A stretch of DNA of 7,197 nucleotides from Ectopseudomonas composti (GCA_946886245.1 CAMPIF010000216.1:1-7197); one strand, 5' to 3'. Shown: positions 1 to 6,086, counted from the first letter of the stretch. Numbers and translations are program-made. Notes: generated by a model not told the origin, from the letters alone.

Positions 1-1011
1 GTTCTGGGGATGATGTCGGCTTTGCTGGCGGCAGGTACCTGGCTGCTGGTGGCTTCGACGCGCGGCTGGCCGGTTTCGACCACGCACACCATCGTCGGTG
101 CCGTGATCGGTTTCGCTGCGGTCGGCGTGTCGATGGAGGCAGTGCACTGGGGCGGCGTTGGTCCCATCGTTGCCAGCTGGGTGGTCACGCCAATGCTGGC
201 CGGTATCATCTCCTTCTGTCTGTTCGTCAGCGTGCAGAAGCTGATCATCGACACTGACAATCCCTTCCTGAATGCCAAGCGCTACGTGCCGCTTTACATG
301 TTCATCACAGGCTTCATGATCTCGCTGATGACCATGACCAAGGGCCTCAAGCACGTCGGTCTGGACCTCTCCAGCACCGAAGGCTTCATGCTCTCGCTCG
401 GTATCGGTGTGCTGGTCATGCTGATCGGTATCGCCCTGCTCAGCCGCATTCACGTCGATGCCGAAGCGGACAAGGCCTTCCATTTCTCCAGCGTGGAGAA
501 AGTGTTCGCCATTCTGATGATCTTCACCGCTTGTGCCATGGCGTTCGCCCACGGTTCCAACGATGTGGCCAATGCCGTTGGTCCGCTGGCCGCCATCGTC
601 GGTGTCATCCAGAGCGGCGGTGAGCTGGCTGCAGGTGAAAAGTCCATCGTTCCGGGCTGGATCCTGCTGCTGGGTGCACTGGGTATCGTGGTCGGTCTGG
701 CCACTTATGGTTACAAGGTCATCGCCACCATCGGCAAGGAAATCACCGAGCTGACGCCAAGCCGTGGTTTTGCCGCTGAACTGGCCGCAGCCACCACCGT
801 GGTCAGCGCCTCGGGTCTGGGTCTGCCGGTTTCCACCACCCACACCCTGGTCGGCGCCATTCTCGGTGTCGGTCTGGCTCGTGGTATCGGTGCGCTGAAC
901 CTGGGCATGATCGGCAAGATCTTCCTGTCCTGGATCATCACCCTGCCGGCCGGTGCGATTCTGTCGATCGTCTTCTTCTTCATTCTGCGCGCGCTGTTCG
1001 GCGGGGTCTGA
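1..1011 (+). CDS. PiT-family inorganic phosphate transporter, 5'-truncated by window edge
   Basis: This is an integral inner-membrane carrier of the PHO4/PiT family, which takes up inorganic phosphate (often as a metal-phosphate complex) with protons. The reading frame is open from base 1 and 336 residues are visible. Family members are usually a little over 400 residues, so roughly the first 80-90, including the first copy of the GANDVAN-type signature, lie outside the window. The second signature is seen as GSNDVANAVGP at visible residues 185-195. The motif PVSTTHT occurs twice (residues 24-30 and 276-282), as expected from the internal duplication of this family. Most of the protein is strongly hydrophobic membrane-spanning sequence, with a more polar stretch around residues 145-165. 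The stop is TGA at 1009-1011, and argE begins 68 nt later on the same strand. The family is certain; the exact substrate and any symbol such as pitA are inference. Confidence 0.93.
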   Translation, partial: VLGMMSALLAAGTWLLVASTRGWPVSTTHTIVGAVIGFAAVGVSMEAVHWGGVGPIVASWVVTPMLAGIISFCLFVSVQKLIIDTDNPFLNAKRYVPLYMFITGFMISLMTMTKGLKHVGLDLSSTEGFMLSLGIGVLVMLIGIALLSRIHVDAEADKAFHFSSVEKVFAILMIFTACAMAFAHGSNDVANAVGPLAAIVGVIQSGGELAAGEKSIVPGWILLLGALGIVVGLATYGYKVIATIGKEITELTPSRGFAAELAAATTVVSASGLGLPVSTTHTLVGAILGVGLARGIGALNLGMIGKIFLSWIITLPAGAILSIVFFFILRALFGGV

Positions 1012-1017
1012 TCCCGC
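1001..1017 (+). other. Small hairpin spanning the phosphate transporter stop codon
   Basis: GCGGGG (1001-1006) can pair with TCCCGC (1012-1017), allowing one G-U pair. The loop TCTGA contains the TGA stop codon. No run of T follows, so this is not a standard intrinsic terminator. It could slow or weakly end transcription before argE, or mean nothing. Confidence 0.3.
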
Positions 1018-1043
1018 GCTGACGGTTTCCCCTGCGGTTGGAT

Positions 1044-1059
1044 GCTCCTATGATGGAGC
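1044..1059 (+). promoter_or_regulatory. Possible -10 hexamer inside an inverted repeat upstream of argE
   Basis: TATGAT at 1049-1054 matches five of six bases of the sigma70 -10 consensus. It is flanked exactly by the inverted repeat GCTCC (1044-1048) and GGAGC (1055-1059). The best -35 candidate at normal spacing, TTTCCC at 1026-1031, is poor. A start just after this site would give argE a very short leader. It is a candidate only, and argE might instead be read from the transporter gene. Confidence 0.25.
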
Positions 1060-1067
1060 TCCGACCC

Positions 1068-1072
1068 AGGAG
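1068..1072 (+). promoter_or_regulatory. argE ribosome binding site
   Basis: AGGAG ends 7 nt before the ATG at 1080. This supports that ATG over the in-frame TTG at 1038 and the in-frame ATGs at 1050 and 1053, none of which has a comparable site. Confidence 0.75.
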
Positions 1073-1079
1073 AGTGCCG

Positions 1080-2246
1080 ATGCCCTTGCCGTCCTTTCAA
1101 GAGCAGTTCGCCGCGCTGATCGCCGCGCCTTCAGTGAGCTGTACCCAGCCGAACTGGGATCAGAGCAACGCGCCGGTGATCGATCTGCTCGCCGCCTGGC
1201 TCGGTGATCTGGGTTTTACCTGCGAAACCCAGCAGATCGCTCCCGGCAAATTCAACCTGCTCGCCAGCTATGGCTCTGGCCCTGGCGGTCTGGTGCTGGC
1301 CGGGCACAGCGACACCGTGCCGTTCGATGCCGCGCTGTGGCAGACCGACCCGCTCAAGCTGACCGAAGTCGGTGACCGCTGGGTGGGCCTTGGCAGTTGC
1401 GACATGAAAGGCTTCTTCGCGCTGGCCATCGAGGCCGTGCGGCCGCTGCTCGATCAGCCTTTCAAGCAGCCGCTGCTGATCCTGGCCACCTGTGATGAAG
1501 AAAGCTCCATGGCCGGCGCCCGCGCCCTGGCCGATGCCGGCCGGCCGCTTGGCCGTGCGGCAGTGATCGGAGAGCCGACCGGGCTCAAACCCATCCGCCT
1601 GCACAAGGGGGTGATGATGGAGCGCATCGATATTCTCGGCCAGAGCGGCCATTCCTCCGACCCGGCGCTCGGCCGCAGCGCATTGGAGGCCATGCAGGAC
1701 GTGATGGGCGAGCTGCGCGGCCTGCGTGCCCAGTGGCAGCGCGAATTCAACAACCCGCAATTCGGTGTACCACAGCCGACCCTGAACCTGGGTTGCATCC
1801 ACGGCGGCGACAACCCCAACCGCATCTGTGGCCAGTGCGCGCTGGAGTTCGACCTGCGCCCGCTGCCGGGCATGGACCCGGAACAACTGCGTGCGGCAAT
1901 TCGCGGCAAGTTGCAGCCGTTGGCGCTCAAGCACCAGGTGCGTATCGACTACGGCCCGCTGTTCCCGGCCGTGCCGCCCTTCGAGCAATCTGCCGATGCC
2001 GAGCTGGTACGCCTGGCCGAGCGTCTGACCGGGCACAGTGCGCAAGCGGTGGCATTTGGCACCGAGGCGCCTTATCTTCAGCAACTTGGCTGCGAGACGC
2101 TGGTGCTCGGCCCCGGCGACATCGACTGCGCGCACCAGCCAGGGGAACACCTGGAGCTGGCGCGCATCGAACCTACCGTGGCGCTGCTGCGCCAACTGAT
2201 CCAACACTATTGCCTGACGCGGAGTGAAGACGTGCAACGACGATGA
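1080..2246 (+). CDS. argE: Acetylornithine deacetylase (M20 metallopeptidase family)
   Basis: This cytoplasmic enzyme hydrolyses N2-acetylornithine to ornithine and acetate in arginine synthesis. The protein is 388 residues, normal for ArgE. The di-metal site of the M20 family is complete. AGHSDTVP at 74-81 gives His76 and Asp78. GSCDMKG has the bridging Asp108. CDEESS at 138-143 gives the likely general base Glu140 and metal ligand Glu141. IGEPTG has Glu165, and CAHQPGE near the C-terminus has His352. The dimerisation (lid) domain falls at about 175-290, beginning with HKGVMMERIDILGQSGHSS. The ATG at 1080 is chosen because of the AGGAG just upstream. The stop is followed by a 168-nt gap and then argA on the same strand. 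Succinyl-diaminopimelate desuccinylase (DapE) has the same fold, but the overall sequence and the argA neighbour favour ArgE. Confidence 0.95.
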   Translation: MPLPSFQEQFAALIAAPSVSCTQPNWDQSNAPVIDLLAAWLGDLGFTCETQQIAPGKFNLLASYGSGPGGLVLAGHSDTVPFDAALWQTDPLKLTEVGDRWVGLGSCDMKGFFALAIEAVRPLLDQPFKQPLLILATCDEESSMAGARALADAGRPLGRAAVIGEPTGLKPIRLHKGVMMERIDILGQSGHSSDPALGRSALEAMQDVMGELRGLRAQWQREFNNPQFGVPQPTLNLGCIHGGDNPNRICGQCALEFDLRPLPGMDPEQLRAAIRGKLQPLALKHQVRIDYGPLFPAVPPFEQSADAELVRLAERLTGHSAQAVAFGTEAPYLQQLGCETLVLGPGDIDCAHQPGEHLELARIEPTVALLRQLIQHYCLTRSEDVQRR

Positions 2247-2263
2247 GAGCCAGCCCCGAGCCT

Positions 2264-2297
2264 GCCCTATTGCACATGCGGGTTGCACCCGCCCTAC
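2264..2297 (-). repeat. GTAGGG-headed palindromic repeat between argE and argA
   Basis: On the minus strand this starts GTAGGG (2297-2292) and runs into a perfect hairpin. The 6-bp arms GCGGGT (2278-2283) and ACCCGC (2287-2292) enclose the triloop TGC. The same GTAGGG head followed by a tight hairpin recurs at 3780, 3866 and 4357. The far boundary, near 2264, is approximate. It resembles dispersed short repeats common in Pseudomonas intergenic DNA. Confidence 0.55.
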
Positions 2298-2330
2298 GAC
2301 TGGACGCTGACGGGCATGTCCTCCTTCATC

Positions 2331-2392
2331 TGGCGCTTCGCGCCATCTTCTCCCGGAAGGGGAGGTGTACGAGGAGGGCGTCGCTGCGCGAC
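2331..2392 (+). other. Run of three hairpins in the argA leader
   Basis: Three small stem-loops follow one another upstream of argA. The first is TGGCGC/GCGCCA with loop TTC (2331-2345). The second is CTCCC/GGGAG with loop GGAAG (2350-2364). The third is GTCGC/GCGAC with loop TGC (2380-2392). The second has a competing fold, CTTC (2347-2350) with GAAG (2356-2359). None is followed by a T run, and the last ends 22 nt before the argA ATG. This may be degenerate repeat DNA or an mRNA leader structure; the sequence does not decide. Confidence 0.45.
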
Positions 2393-2414
2393 TTTCACGC
2401 TAACGGATCTCTAC

Positions 2415-3713
2415 ATGCACGACTACGTCACCTGGTTACGCCACGCTTCGCCCTACATCAACGCCCATCGCGACTGCACCTTCGTGGTCATGCTGCCGGG
2501 CGAGGGCGTTGCCCATCCGAATTTCGCCAACATCGTCCATGACCTGGTGCTGCTGCATAGCCTCGGCGTGCGCCTGGTACTGGTTCACGGCTCGCGCCCG
2601 CAGATCGAGGCGCGCCTCGCTGCCCGTGGCCTGATCCCGCATTACCATCGCGACCTGCGCATCACCGACGCACCGACCCTGGAATGCGTGATCGATGCCG
2701 TCGGCCAGTTGCGCATCGCCATCGAGGCGCGCCTGTCGATGGATATGGCCGCCTCGCCGATGCAGGGCTCGCGCCTGCGTCTGACCAGCGGCAATTTCGT
2801 CACCGCCAGGCCGATCGGCGTGCTCGATGGCGTCGACTATCACCACACCGGCGAGGTGCGGCGTATCGATCGCAAGGGCATCAATCGCCAGCTCGACGAG
2901 CGCAGCATCGTGCTGCTGTCGCCGCTGGGCTATTCGCCCACCGGGGAGATCTTCAACCTGGCCTGCGAGGACGTCGCCACCCGCGCGGCCATCGATCTGG
3001 GTGCGGACAAGCTGCTGCTGTTCGGCGCCGAAGACGGTCTGCTCGACGAGCAGGGCAGGCTGGTGCGTGAGCTGCGTCCGCAGCAGGTGCCGGCGCACCT
3101 GGCGCGGCTGGGCAGCAACTACCAGGGGGAATTGCTCGATGCCGCGGCCGAGGCCTGCCGTGGCGGCGTGGGGCGCAGTCATATCGTCAGTTATGCCACC
3201 GATGGTGCGCTGCTCAGCGAGCTGTTCACCCGCACCGGCAACGGCACCCTGGTCGCCCAGGAACAGTTCGAATCCCTGCGTGAGGCGACCATCGAAGATG
3301 TCGGCGGCCTGATCGAGCTGATCAGCCCGCTGGAAGAACAGGGCATCCTGGTGCGGCGCTCGCGCGAGGTGCTGGAGCGCGAGATCGAGCAGTTCAGCAT
3401 CGTCGAGCGCGAAGGACTGATCATTGCCTGTGCGGCGCTGTATCCCATTGCCGATTCCGACTGTGGCGAGCTGGCCTGCCTGGCCGTCAATCCCGATTAC
3501 CGCCACGGCGGTCGCGGCGACGAGCTGCTGGAGCGGATCGAGGCGCGGGCACGGGCGCAGGGGATCAAGACCCTGTTCGTGCTCACTACCCGCACCGCCC
3601 ACTGGTTCCGCGAGCGCGGTTTCGAGCCGAGCAGCGTCGAGCGCATGCCCACCGCGCGGGCCTCGCTGTACAACTACCAGCGCAATTCGAAGGTGTTCGA
3701 GAAGGCCCTGTAG
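2415..3713 (+). CDS. argA: Amino-acid N-acetyltransferase (N-acetylglutamate synthase)
   Basis: ArgA transfers acetyl from acetyl-CoA to glutamate, the first step of arginine synthesis. In this family it is typically feedback-inhibited by arginine. The protein is 432 residues, the length I know for Pseudomonas ArgA. An amino-acid-kinase-like domain fills about residues 20-280 (LVLVHGSRPQIE at 54-65; SPLGYSPTGEIFNL at 169-182). In ArgA this domain binds arginine rather than acting as a kinase. A GNAT acetyltransferase domain follows from about 288 to the end. Its acetyl-CoA loop is RHGGRG at 363-368 within CLAVNPDYRHGGRGDELL. The frame stays open upstream to 2283, but that part is repeat-like DNA with no family match. 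The ATG at 2415 fits the family N-terminus (MHDYVTWLRHASPYINAHRD). Its ribosome site is weak (ACGGA at 2403-2407). The TAG stop lies within a repeat-like segment. Confidence 0.96.
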   Translation: MHDYVTWLRHASPYINAHRDCTFVVMLPGEGVAHPNFANIVHDLVLLHSLGVRLVLVHGSRPQIEARLAARGLIPHYHRDLRITDAPTLECVIDAVGQLRIAIEARLSMDMAASPMQGSRLRLTSGNFVTARPIGVLDGVDYHHTGEVRRIDRKGINRQLDERSIVLLSPLGYSPTGEIFNLACEDVATRAAIDLGADKLLLFGAEDGLLDEQGRLVRELRPQQVPAHLARLGSNYQGELLDAAAEACRGGVGRSHIVSYATDGALLSELFTRTGNGTLVAQEQFESLREATIEDVGGLIELISPLEEQGILVRRSREVLEREIEQFSIVEREGLIIACAALYPIADSDCGELACLAVNPDYRHGGRGDELLERIEARARAQGIKTLFVLTTRTAHWFRERGFEPSSVERMPTARASLYNYQRNSKVFEKAL

Positions 3714-3767
3714 TGTGAGCTGTGTGCACCGAGTAGACGGAAATGCACCGGATTGCATCCGACCTAG
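3710..3767 (+). repeat. Degenerate copy of GTAGGGTGCGC-type repeat, overlapping the argA stop
   Basis: This 58-nt segment aligns along its whole length with the clearer copy at 3866-3924, in the same orientation. Both share a GTAG head, the block GCACCGA, and a GGATTrCATCC-type tail ending near CTAS. The identity by eye is roughly 70 percent with one 1-nt gap. The TAG of its GTAG head is the argA stop codon (3711-3713). The inner hairpin GGAT/ATCC around TGC (3750-3760) is kept. Confidence 0.6.
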
Positions 3768-3779
3768 GGCCCTTCAGGC

Positions 3780-3843
3780 GTAGGGTGGATCACGCTTCAT
3801 CGATCCACCGTTTGGTGGATGTAAAAGGCGACATCCACCCTAC
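3780..3843. repeat. 64-bp near-palindromic GGTGGAT repeat
   Basis: This is a symmetrical element with perfect 11-bp terminal inverted repeats, GTAGGGTGGAT (3780-3790) and ATCCACCCTAC (3833-3843). An inner perfect 7-bp stem is ATCCACC (3803-3809) and GGTGGAT (3814-3820) with loop GTTT. The two 30-nt arms match at 23 positions. The unit GGTGGAT or its complement occurs four times, so the element can fold as one long hairpin or as two side-by-side hairpins (3784-3809 and 3814-3839). It lies between convergent genes and could act as a two-way transcription barrier. I cannot show that from sequence. Confidence 0.8.
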
Positions 3844-3865
3844 CTGCAGAATCCATCTCAGCTCA

Positions 3866-3924
3866 GTAGGGTGCGCTGCGCGCACCGAATAAGAAGGGAT
3901 ATTCCCGGATTACATCCAGGCTAC
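3866..3924 (+). repeat. GTAGGGTGCGC-headed palindromic repeat
   Basis: This element runs from GTAG to CTAC and holds three hairpins. A perfect 7-bp stem GGTGCGC/GCGCACC has loop TGC (3870-3886). GGGA/TCCC has loop TAT (3896-3906), and GGAT/ATCC has loop TAC (3907-3917). The first stem is the same, apart from its loop, as the one at 4361-4377. Short repeats with this head and a CCGGATT...ATCC tail are common in Pseudomonas intergenic regions. Confidence 0.7.
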
Positions 3925-3927
3925 GTG

Positions 3928-3978
3928 CTGTAGGAGCGAATTTACTCGCGAGCTTCGCGGCTGAAGCCGCTCCTACAG
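3928..3978. repeat. REP-like palindrome of the CTGTAGGAGCG type
   Basis: Perfect 11-bp terminal inverted repeats CTGTAGGAGCG (3928-3938) and CGCTCCTACAG (3968-3978) enclose a 29-nt interior. That interior has its own perfect stem CGCGA/TCGCG around GCT (3947-3959). An alternative stem GCGGC/GCCGC (3957-3961, 3966-3970) would compete with it. TGTAGGAGCG-bounded palindromes are a well-known repeat type in Pseudomonas genomes. It ends 25 nt before the stop of the leftward small gene. Confidence 0.8.
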
Positions 3979-4003
3979 AATAGATGCTGACCGCAATGGC
4001 TCG

Positions 4004-4195
4004 TCAGGCGCTATGCTGCTGCAGGCGCATCTGCTCGAAGCCGTCGTCCCAGCCGGCTTCCCAGGCGGCAGCAGGGATTTCCTCGGGGTAGGGCTGGCGG
4101 GTTCTGGGCTGGCCGGTAAGGCCGGCCATATAACCTTGCTGGTAGGCCTTGGTCAGGCTTTCCAGGCTCCATTGCGGCGTGGCGTCGTCGGCCAT
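4004..4195 (-). CDS. Small RMF/CrpP-like protein
   Basis: This is a 63-residue protein. The pattern AYQQGYMAGLTG (17-28), then PYP (35-37), then AAWEAGWDDGFEQ (43-55) keeps the spacing seen in ribosome modulation factor and its relatives: A-x2-x-GY-x2-G-x2-G, P-Y, W-x2-GW-x2-G. RMF (about 55 residues) binds the 30S subunit and promotes dimerisation of inactive 100S ribosomes in stationary phase. CrpP is a related small protein linked to ciprofloxacin. The N-terminus here is acidic (MADD) instead of the basic N-terminus of classical RMF, and total charge looks near neutral or negative, so ribosome binding cannot be assumed. The ATG at 4195 has only a weak GAG-like ribosome site. It lies downstream of gshA on the same strand, 245 nt away, with two hairpins in between. 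The coding status is likely; the function is inferred. Confidence 0.75.
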   Translation of the reverse strand: MADDATPQWSLESLTKAYQQGYMAGLTGQPRTRQPYPEEIPAAAWEAGWDDGFEQMRLQQHSA

Positions 4196-4241
4196 GGGCG
4201 CTGCTCGTCTATCGTCCTTTACCCGGCAATGCTAGCTGGCC

Positions 4242-4265
4242 GGACGGCCAAGGGAGTGGCCGTCC
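4242..4265. other. Perfect 9-bp hairpin upstream of the RMF-like gene
   Basis: GGACGGCCA (4242-4250) pairs fully with TGGCCGTCC (4257-4265), with a 6-nt loop. On the minus strand it ends 46 nt before the start of the small gene and is not followed by a T run. On the plus strand a TTTT follows a few bases later (around 4272-4275). It may be a leader structure, a processing site or a weak terminator for gshA transcripts. Confidence 0.55.
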
Positions 4266-4350
4266 ATCCTGGCTTTTGCTCCGCTGGTTGGCTTTGTGAC
4301 GCAGTCGACGAATCCGATTTGGCCATTGGCAAACACCTGATGTCGCCGGG

Positions 4351-4424
4351 TGCCGCGTAGGGTGCGCCGTGCGCACCGCCTGTATCCTGAGTCGCTTGAC
4401 GCGCACGGCGCACCCTGCGGCGCA
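4351..4424. repeat. Long inverted repeat downstream of gshA, built from the GTAGGGTGCGC module
   Basis: The arm at 4357-4374 (GTAGGGTGCGCCGTGCGC) pairs with 4401-4418 at 17 of 18 positions, the odd one being a T-G wobble. Weaker pairing extends out to 4351 and 4424, and the loop is 26 nt. Each arm is itself palindromic (GGTGCGC/GCGCACC around CGT at 4361-4377). It begins 16 nt past the gshA stop codon (4441) on the minus strand. With no T run after it, it is a repeat element or mRNA 3'-end stabiliser more than a classic intrinsic terminator. Confidence 0.75.
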
Positions 4425-4440
4425 GCTCGACCGGCTTGAG

Positions 4441-6021
4441 CTACACGGCCATCGCCAGAATGCTCGCCTGGTAGGCCGCGACGAACGCATCGAAATCGTC
4501 CTGGGGCTGAGCCTCCAGCTCTGCCTGCGCGGCCAGTGAATCGTGGGCGGCTTGTTCGAAGGCCTGCTGCTGCTGCGTGCCGAGCGGCTGAGCGCGGAAG
4601 TATTCGGCGTGGCGCAGGCTCTGCTGCAGGGCGAACTCGGTAAAGCTCTTGCCTTGACGCAGAATCGCCAGCACCTGCGCCGATGGCGTCATCGCCACAT
4701 CCGCGACCTTGGCTTGCTGTTGCGCCAACGCCTCGATGTGCATGCTGCTGCCCTGGCTGCGGTCGAGCAGTTCGGCCAGCGGCAGGATGCGTTCGAGCAG
4801 TTCGCTGGCCCAGACCTTGAGTTCCACCTGCTGCTTGCCTTTGTGCAGGTGCAGACCGGGACGACGGCCTTCCTTGACCACCTTGAGGAAGTTGCTGGTG
4901 CAACTGCTGCACTCGCCGTTCTCCAGCAGCGGGCTGTCTTCCAGTGCGCAGAACAGCAGGAAGGCGTCGATGAAGCGCGCCTGCGCCACGTCGATGCCCA
5001 GCGGCAGGAAGGGGTTGATGTCCAGGCAGCGCACTTCCACGTACTGCACGCCACGACTCATCAGCGCCTGGATCGGCCGCTCGCCGCTGTAGGTGACGCG
5101 TTTCGGGCGGATGCTCGAGTAGTACTCGTTCTCGATCTGCAGGATGTTGGTGTTCAGCTGCAGCCACTCGTCGCCGCGCTTGATGCCGGCCTCGACATAG
5201 GCCGGGTAGGGCGTGCCGACCGCGAGGCGCAGGCTGTCGGTGTAGCTGGTCAGGTCGTTGTAGCAGGGGGTCAGGCCGGACTGTGCGCTGCTCTGATAGC
5301 CCAGGTCGCTCATGCGCAGGCTGGTGGCGTAGGGCAGGTACAGGGTGCTGGCGTCCAGTTCCTGAAGGTGGTGCGCACGGCCGCGCATGAAGCCCTTGTC
5401 CAGCGCCGGCGAGGCGCCGAACAGGTACATCAGCAGCCAGCTGTAGCGGCGGAAGTTGCGGATCAGCGCGATATAACGCGCCGACTGGTAGTCACGCGCA
5501 CTCTGCTCGCTGCCTTCGCTCTGCTGTTGCAGCTGCCACAGCCCCTCGGGCAGGGAGAAGTTGTAGTGGATGCCGGCGATGCACTGCATGGTCTTGCCGT
5601 AGCGCAGCGCCAGACCCTTGCGGTACACGTACTTGAGGCGGCCGATGTTGGAGCTGCCGTAGCGGGCGATGGGAATCGTCTCCTCGTCCGGCAGGGCACA
5701 GGGCATCGACGGGCTCCACAGCAGTTCGCCATCAAGCTTGTCGTAGGCGAAGCGGTGAATGCTTTCGAGTTCGGCGAGGGTGGCGGCCGGGTCGTTGGCA
5801 GTGCCGGTGATGAACTCCAGCAGCGACTCGGAATAGTCGGTGGTGATCTGCGCATGGGTCAGCGCCGAGCCCAGCGCCTGCGGGTGCGGGGTCAGGGCCA
5901 GCTGGCCGTCGCGATCGACGCGCAGGCATTCGCGCTCGATACCGTGCAGACACTCACCCAGCAGGGACAGGTTGGCCGGCTCGCCGAGCAGGGCCAGGCG
6001 GCGGGAGAGAAGATCGCTCAA
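4441..6021 (-). CDS. gshA: Glutamate-cysteine ligase (gamma-glutamylcysteine synthetase)
   Basis: GshA joins glutamate and cysteine with ATP to give gamma-glutamylcysteine, the rate-limiting step of glutathione synthesis in the cytoplasm. With the TTG start at 6021 the protein is 526 residues, close to the family's usual 518-530. Hallmarks of the proteobacterial (type 1) family are visible: [10 protein letters not shown] (26-35), [10 protein letters not shown] (61-70), [14 protein letters not shown] (146-159), [12 protein letters not shown] (297-308) and [15 protein letters not shown] (324-338). Glutamates in these blocks bind magnesium and ATP in known structures. The TTG start is preferred because AGGA lies 8 nt upstream and [14 protein letters not shown] matches the family N-terminus. 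An upstream in-frame GTG at 6072 would add 17 residues that look unrelated and would fall inside a hairpin. It follows the thioesterase gene by 102 nt. Confidence 0.96.
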   Translation of the reverse strand: MSDLLSRRLALLGEPANLSLLGECLHGIERECLRVDRDGQLALTPHPQALGSALTHAQITTDYSESLLEFITGTANDPAATLAELESIHRFAYDKLDGELLWSPSMPCALPDEETIPIARYGSSNIGRLKYVYRKGLALRYGKTMQCIAGIHYNFSLPEGLWQLQQQSEGSEQSARDYQSARYIALIRNFRRYSWLLMYLFGASPALDKGFMRGRAHHLQELDASTLYLPYATSLRMSDLGYQSSAQSGLTPCYNDLTSYTDSLRLAVGTPYPAYVEAGIKRGDEWLQLNTNILQIENEYYSSIRPKRVTYSGERPIQALMSRGVQYVEVRCLDINPFLPLGIDVAQARFIDAFLLFCALEDSPLLENGECSSCTSNFLKVVKEGRRPGLHLHKGKQQVELKVWASELLERILPLAELLDRSQGSSMHIEALAQQQAKVADVAMTPSAQVLAILRQGKSFTEFALQQSLRHAEYFRAQPLGTQQQQAFEQAAHDSLAAQAELEAQPQDDFDAFVAAYQASILAMAV

Positions 6022-6029
6022 GATGCAAT

Positions 6030-6033
6030 TCCT
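6030..6033 (-). promoter_or_regulatory. gshA ribosome binding site deciding a TTG start
   Basis: On the minus strand TTAGGA places AGGA (6033-6030) 8 nt before TTG at 6021-6019. There is no ATG in frame near this point, so the site is the main reason to place the start at this TTG. Confidence 0.7.
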
Positions 6034-6060
6034 AACTGGGCAATCGCCACAATATGGGGA

Positions 6061-6086
6061 TCGCCCCTGCACTCTGCAAGGGGCGA
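6061..6086. other. Bulged 11-bp hairpin between the thioesterase gene and gshA
   Basis: TCGCCCC (6061-6067) pairs with GGGGCGA (6080-6086). Inside it, TGCA (6068-6071) pairs with TGCA (6075-6078) around the triloop CTC, with one bulged A at 6079. It sits in the 102-nt gap, 37 nt past the thioesterase stop on the minus strand. No T run follows on either strand. It may reduce read-through into gshA or mark an mRNA processing point. Confidence 0.55.

Noticed and set aside
1131..2288. 385-codon open frame on the minus strand opposite argE
   Set aside because: It is an antisense shadow of argE, with no plausible start context or domain.
2379..2396. Possible ArgR half-site (CGTCGC then 8 nt) before argA
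   Set aside because: It lacks the first T of the TGTCGC pattern and is followed by TT instead of AA. It is better explained as the stem of a hairpin.
2283..2414. 44-residue N-terminal extension of ArgA
   Set aside because: It is encoded by repeat and hairpin DNA, and the family N-terminus matches the ATG at 2415.
2243..2542. 99-codon frame starting in an ATGA overlap with the argE stop
   Set aside because: The overlap looks like coupling, but the frame runs through repeat-like DNA and into argA in another frame, and the product is arginine-rich with no family resemblance.
2436..3758. 440-codon open frame on the minus strand opposite argA
   Set aside because: It is a high-GC shadow of argA with low-complexity composition and no recognisable family.
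4209..4490. 93-codon minus-strand frame between gshA and the small gene
   Set aside because: It overlaps the gshA 3' end out of frame and crosses the inverted repeat. The arginine- and serine-rich product has no sign of being real.
6022..6060. Possible gshA promoter with a TATTGT or CATATT -10
   Set aside because: The -10 and -35 matches (TTGCAG) are weak at any normal spacing, so I cannot support a promoter call.
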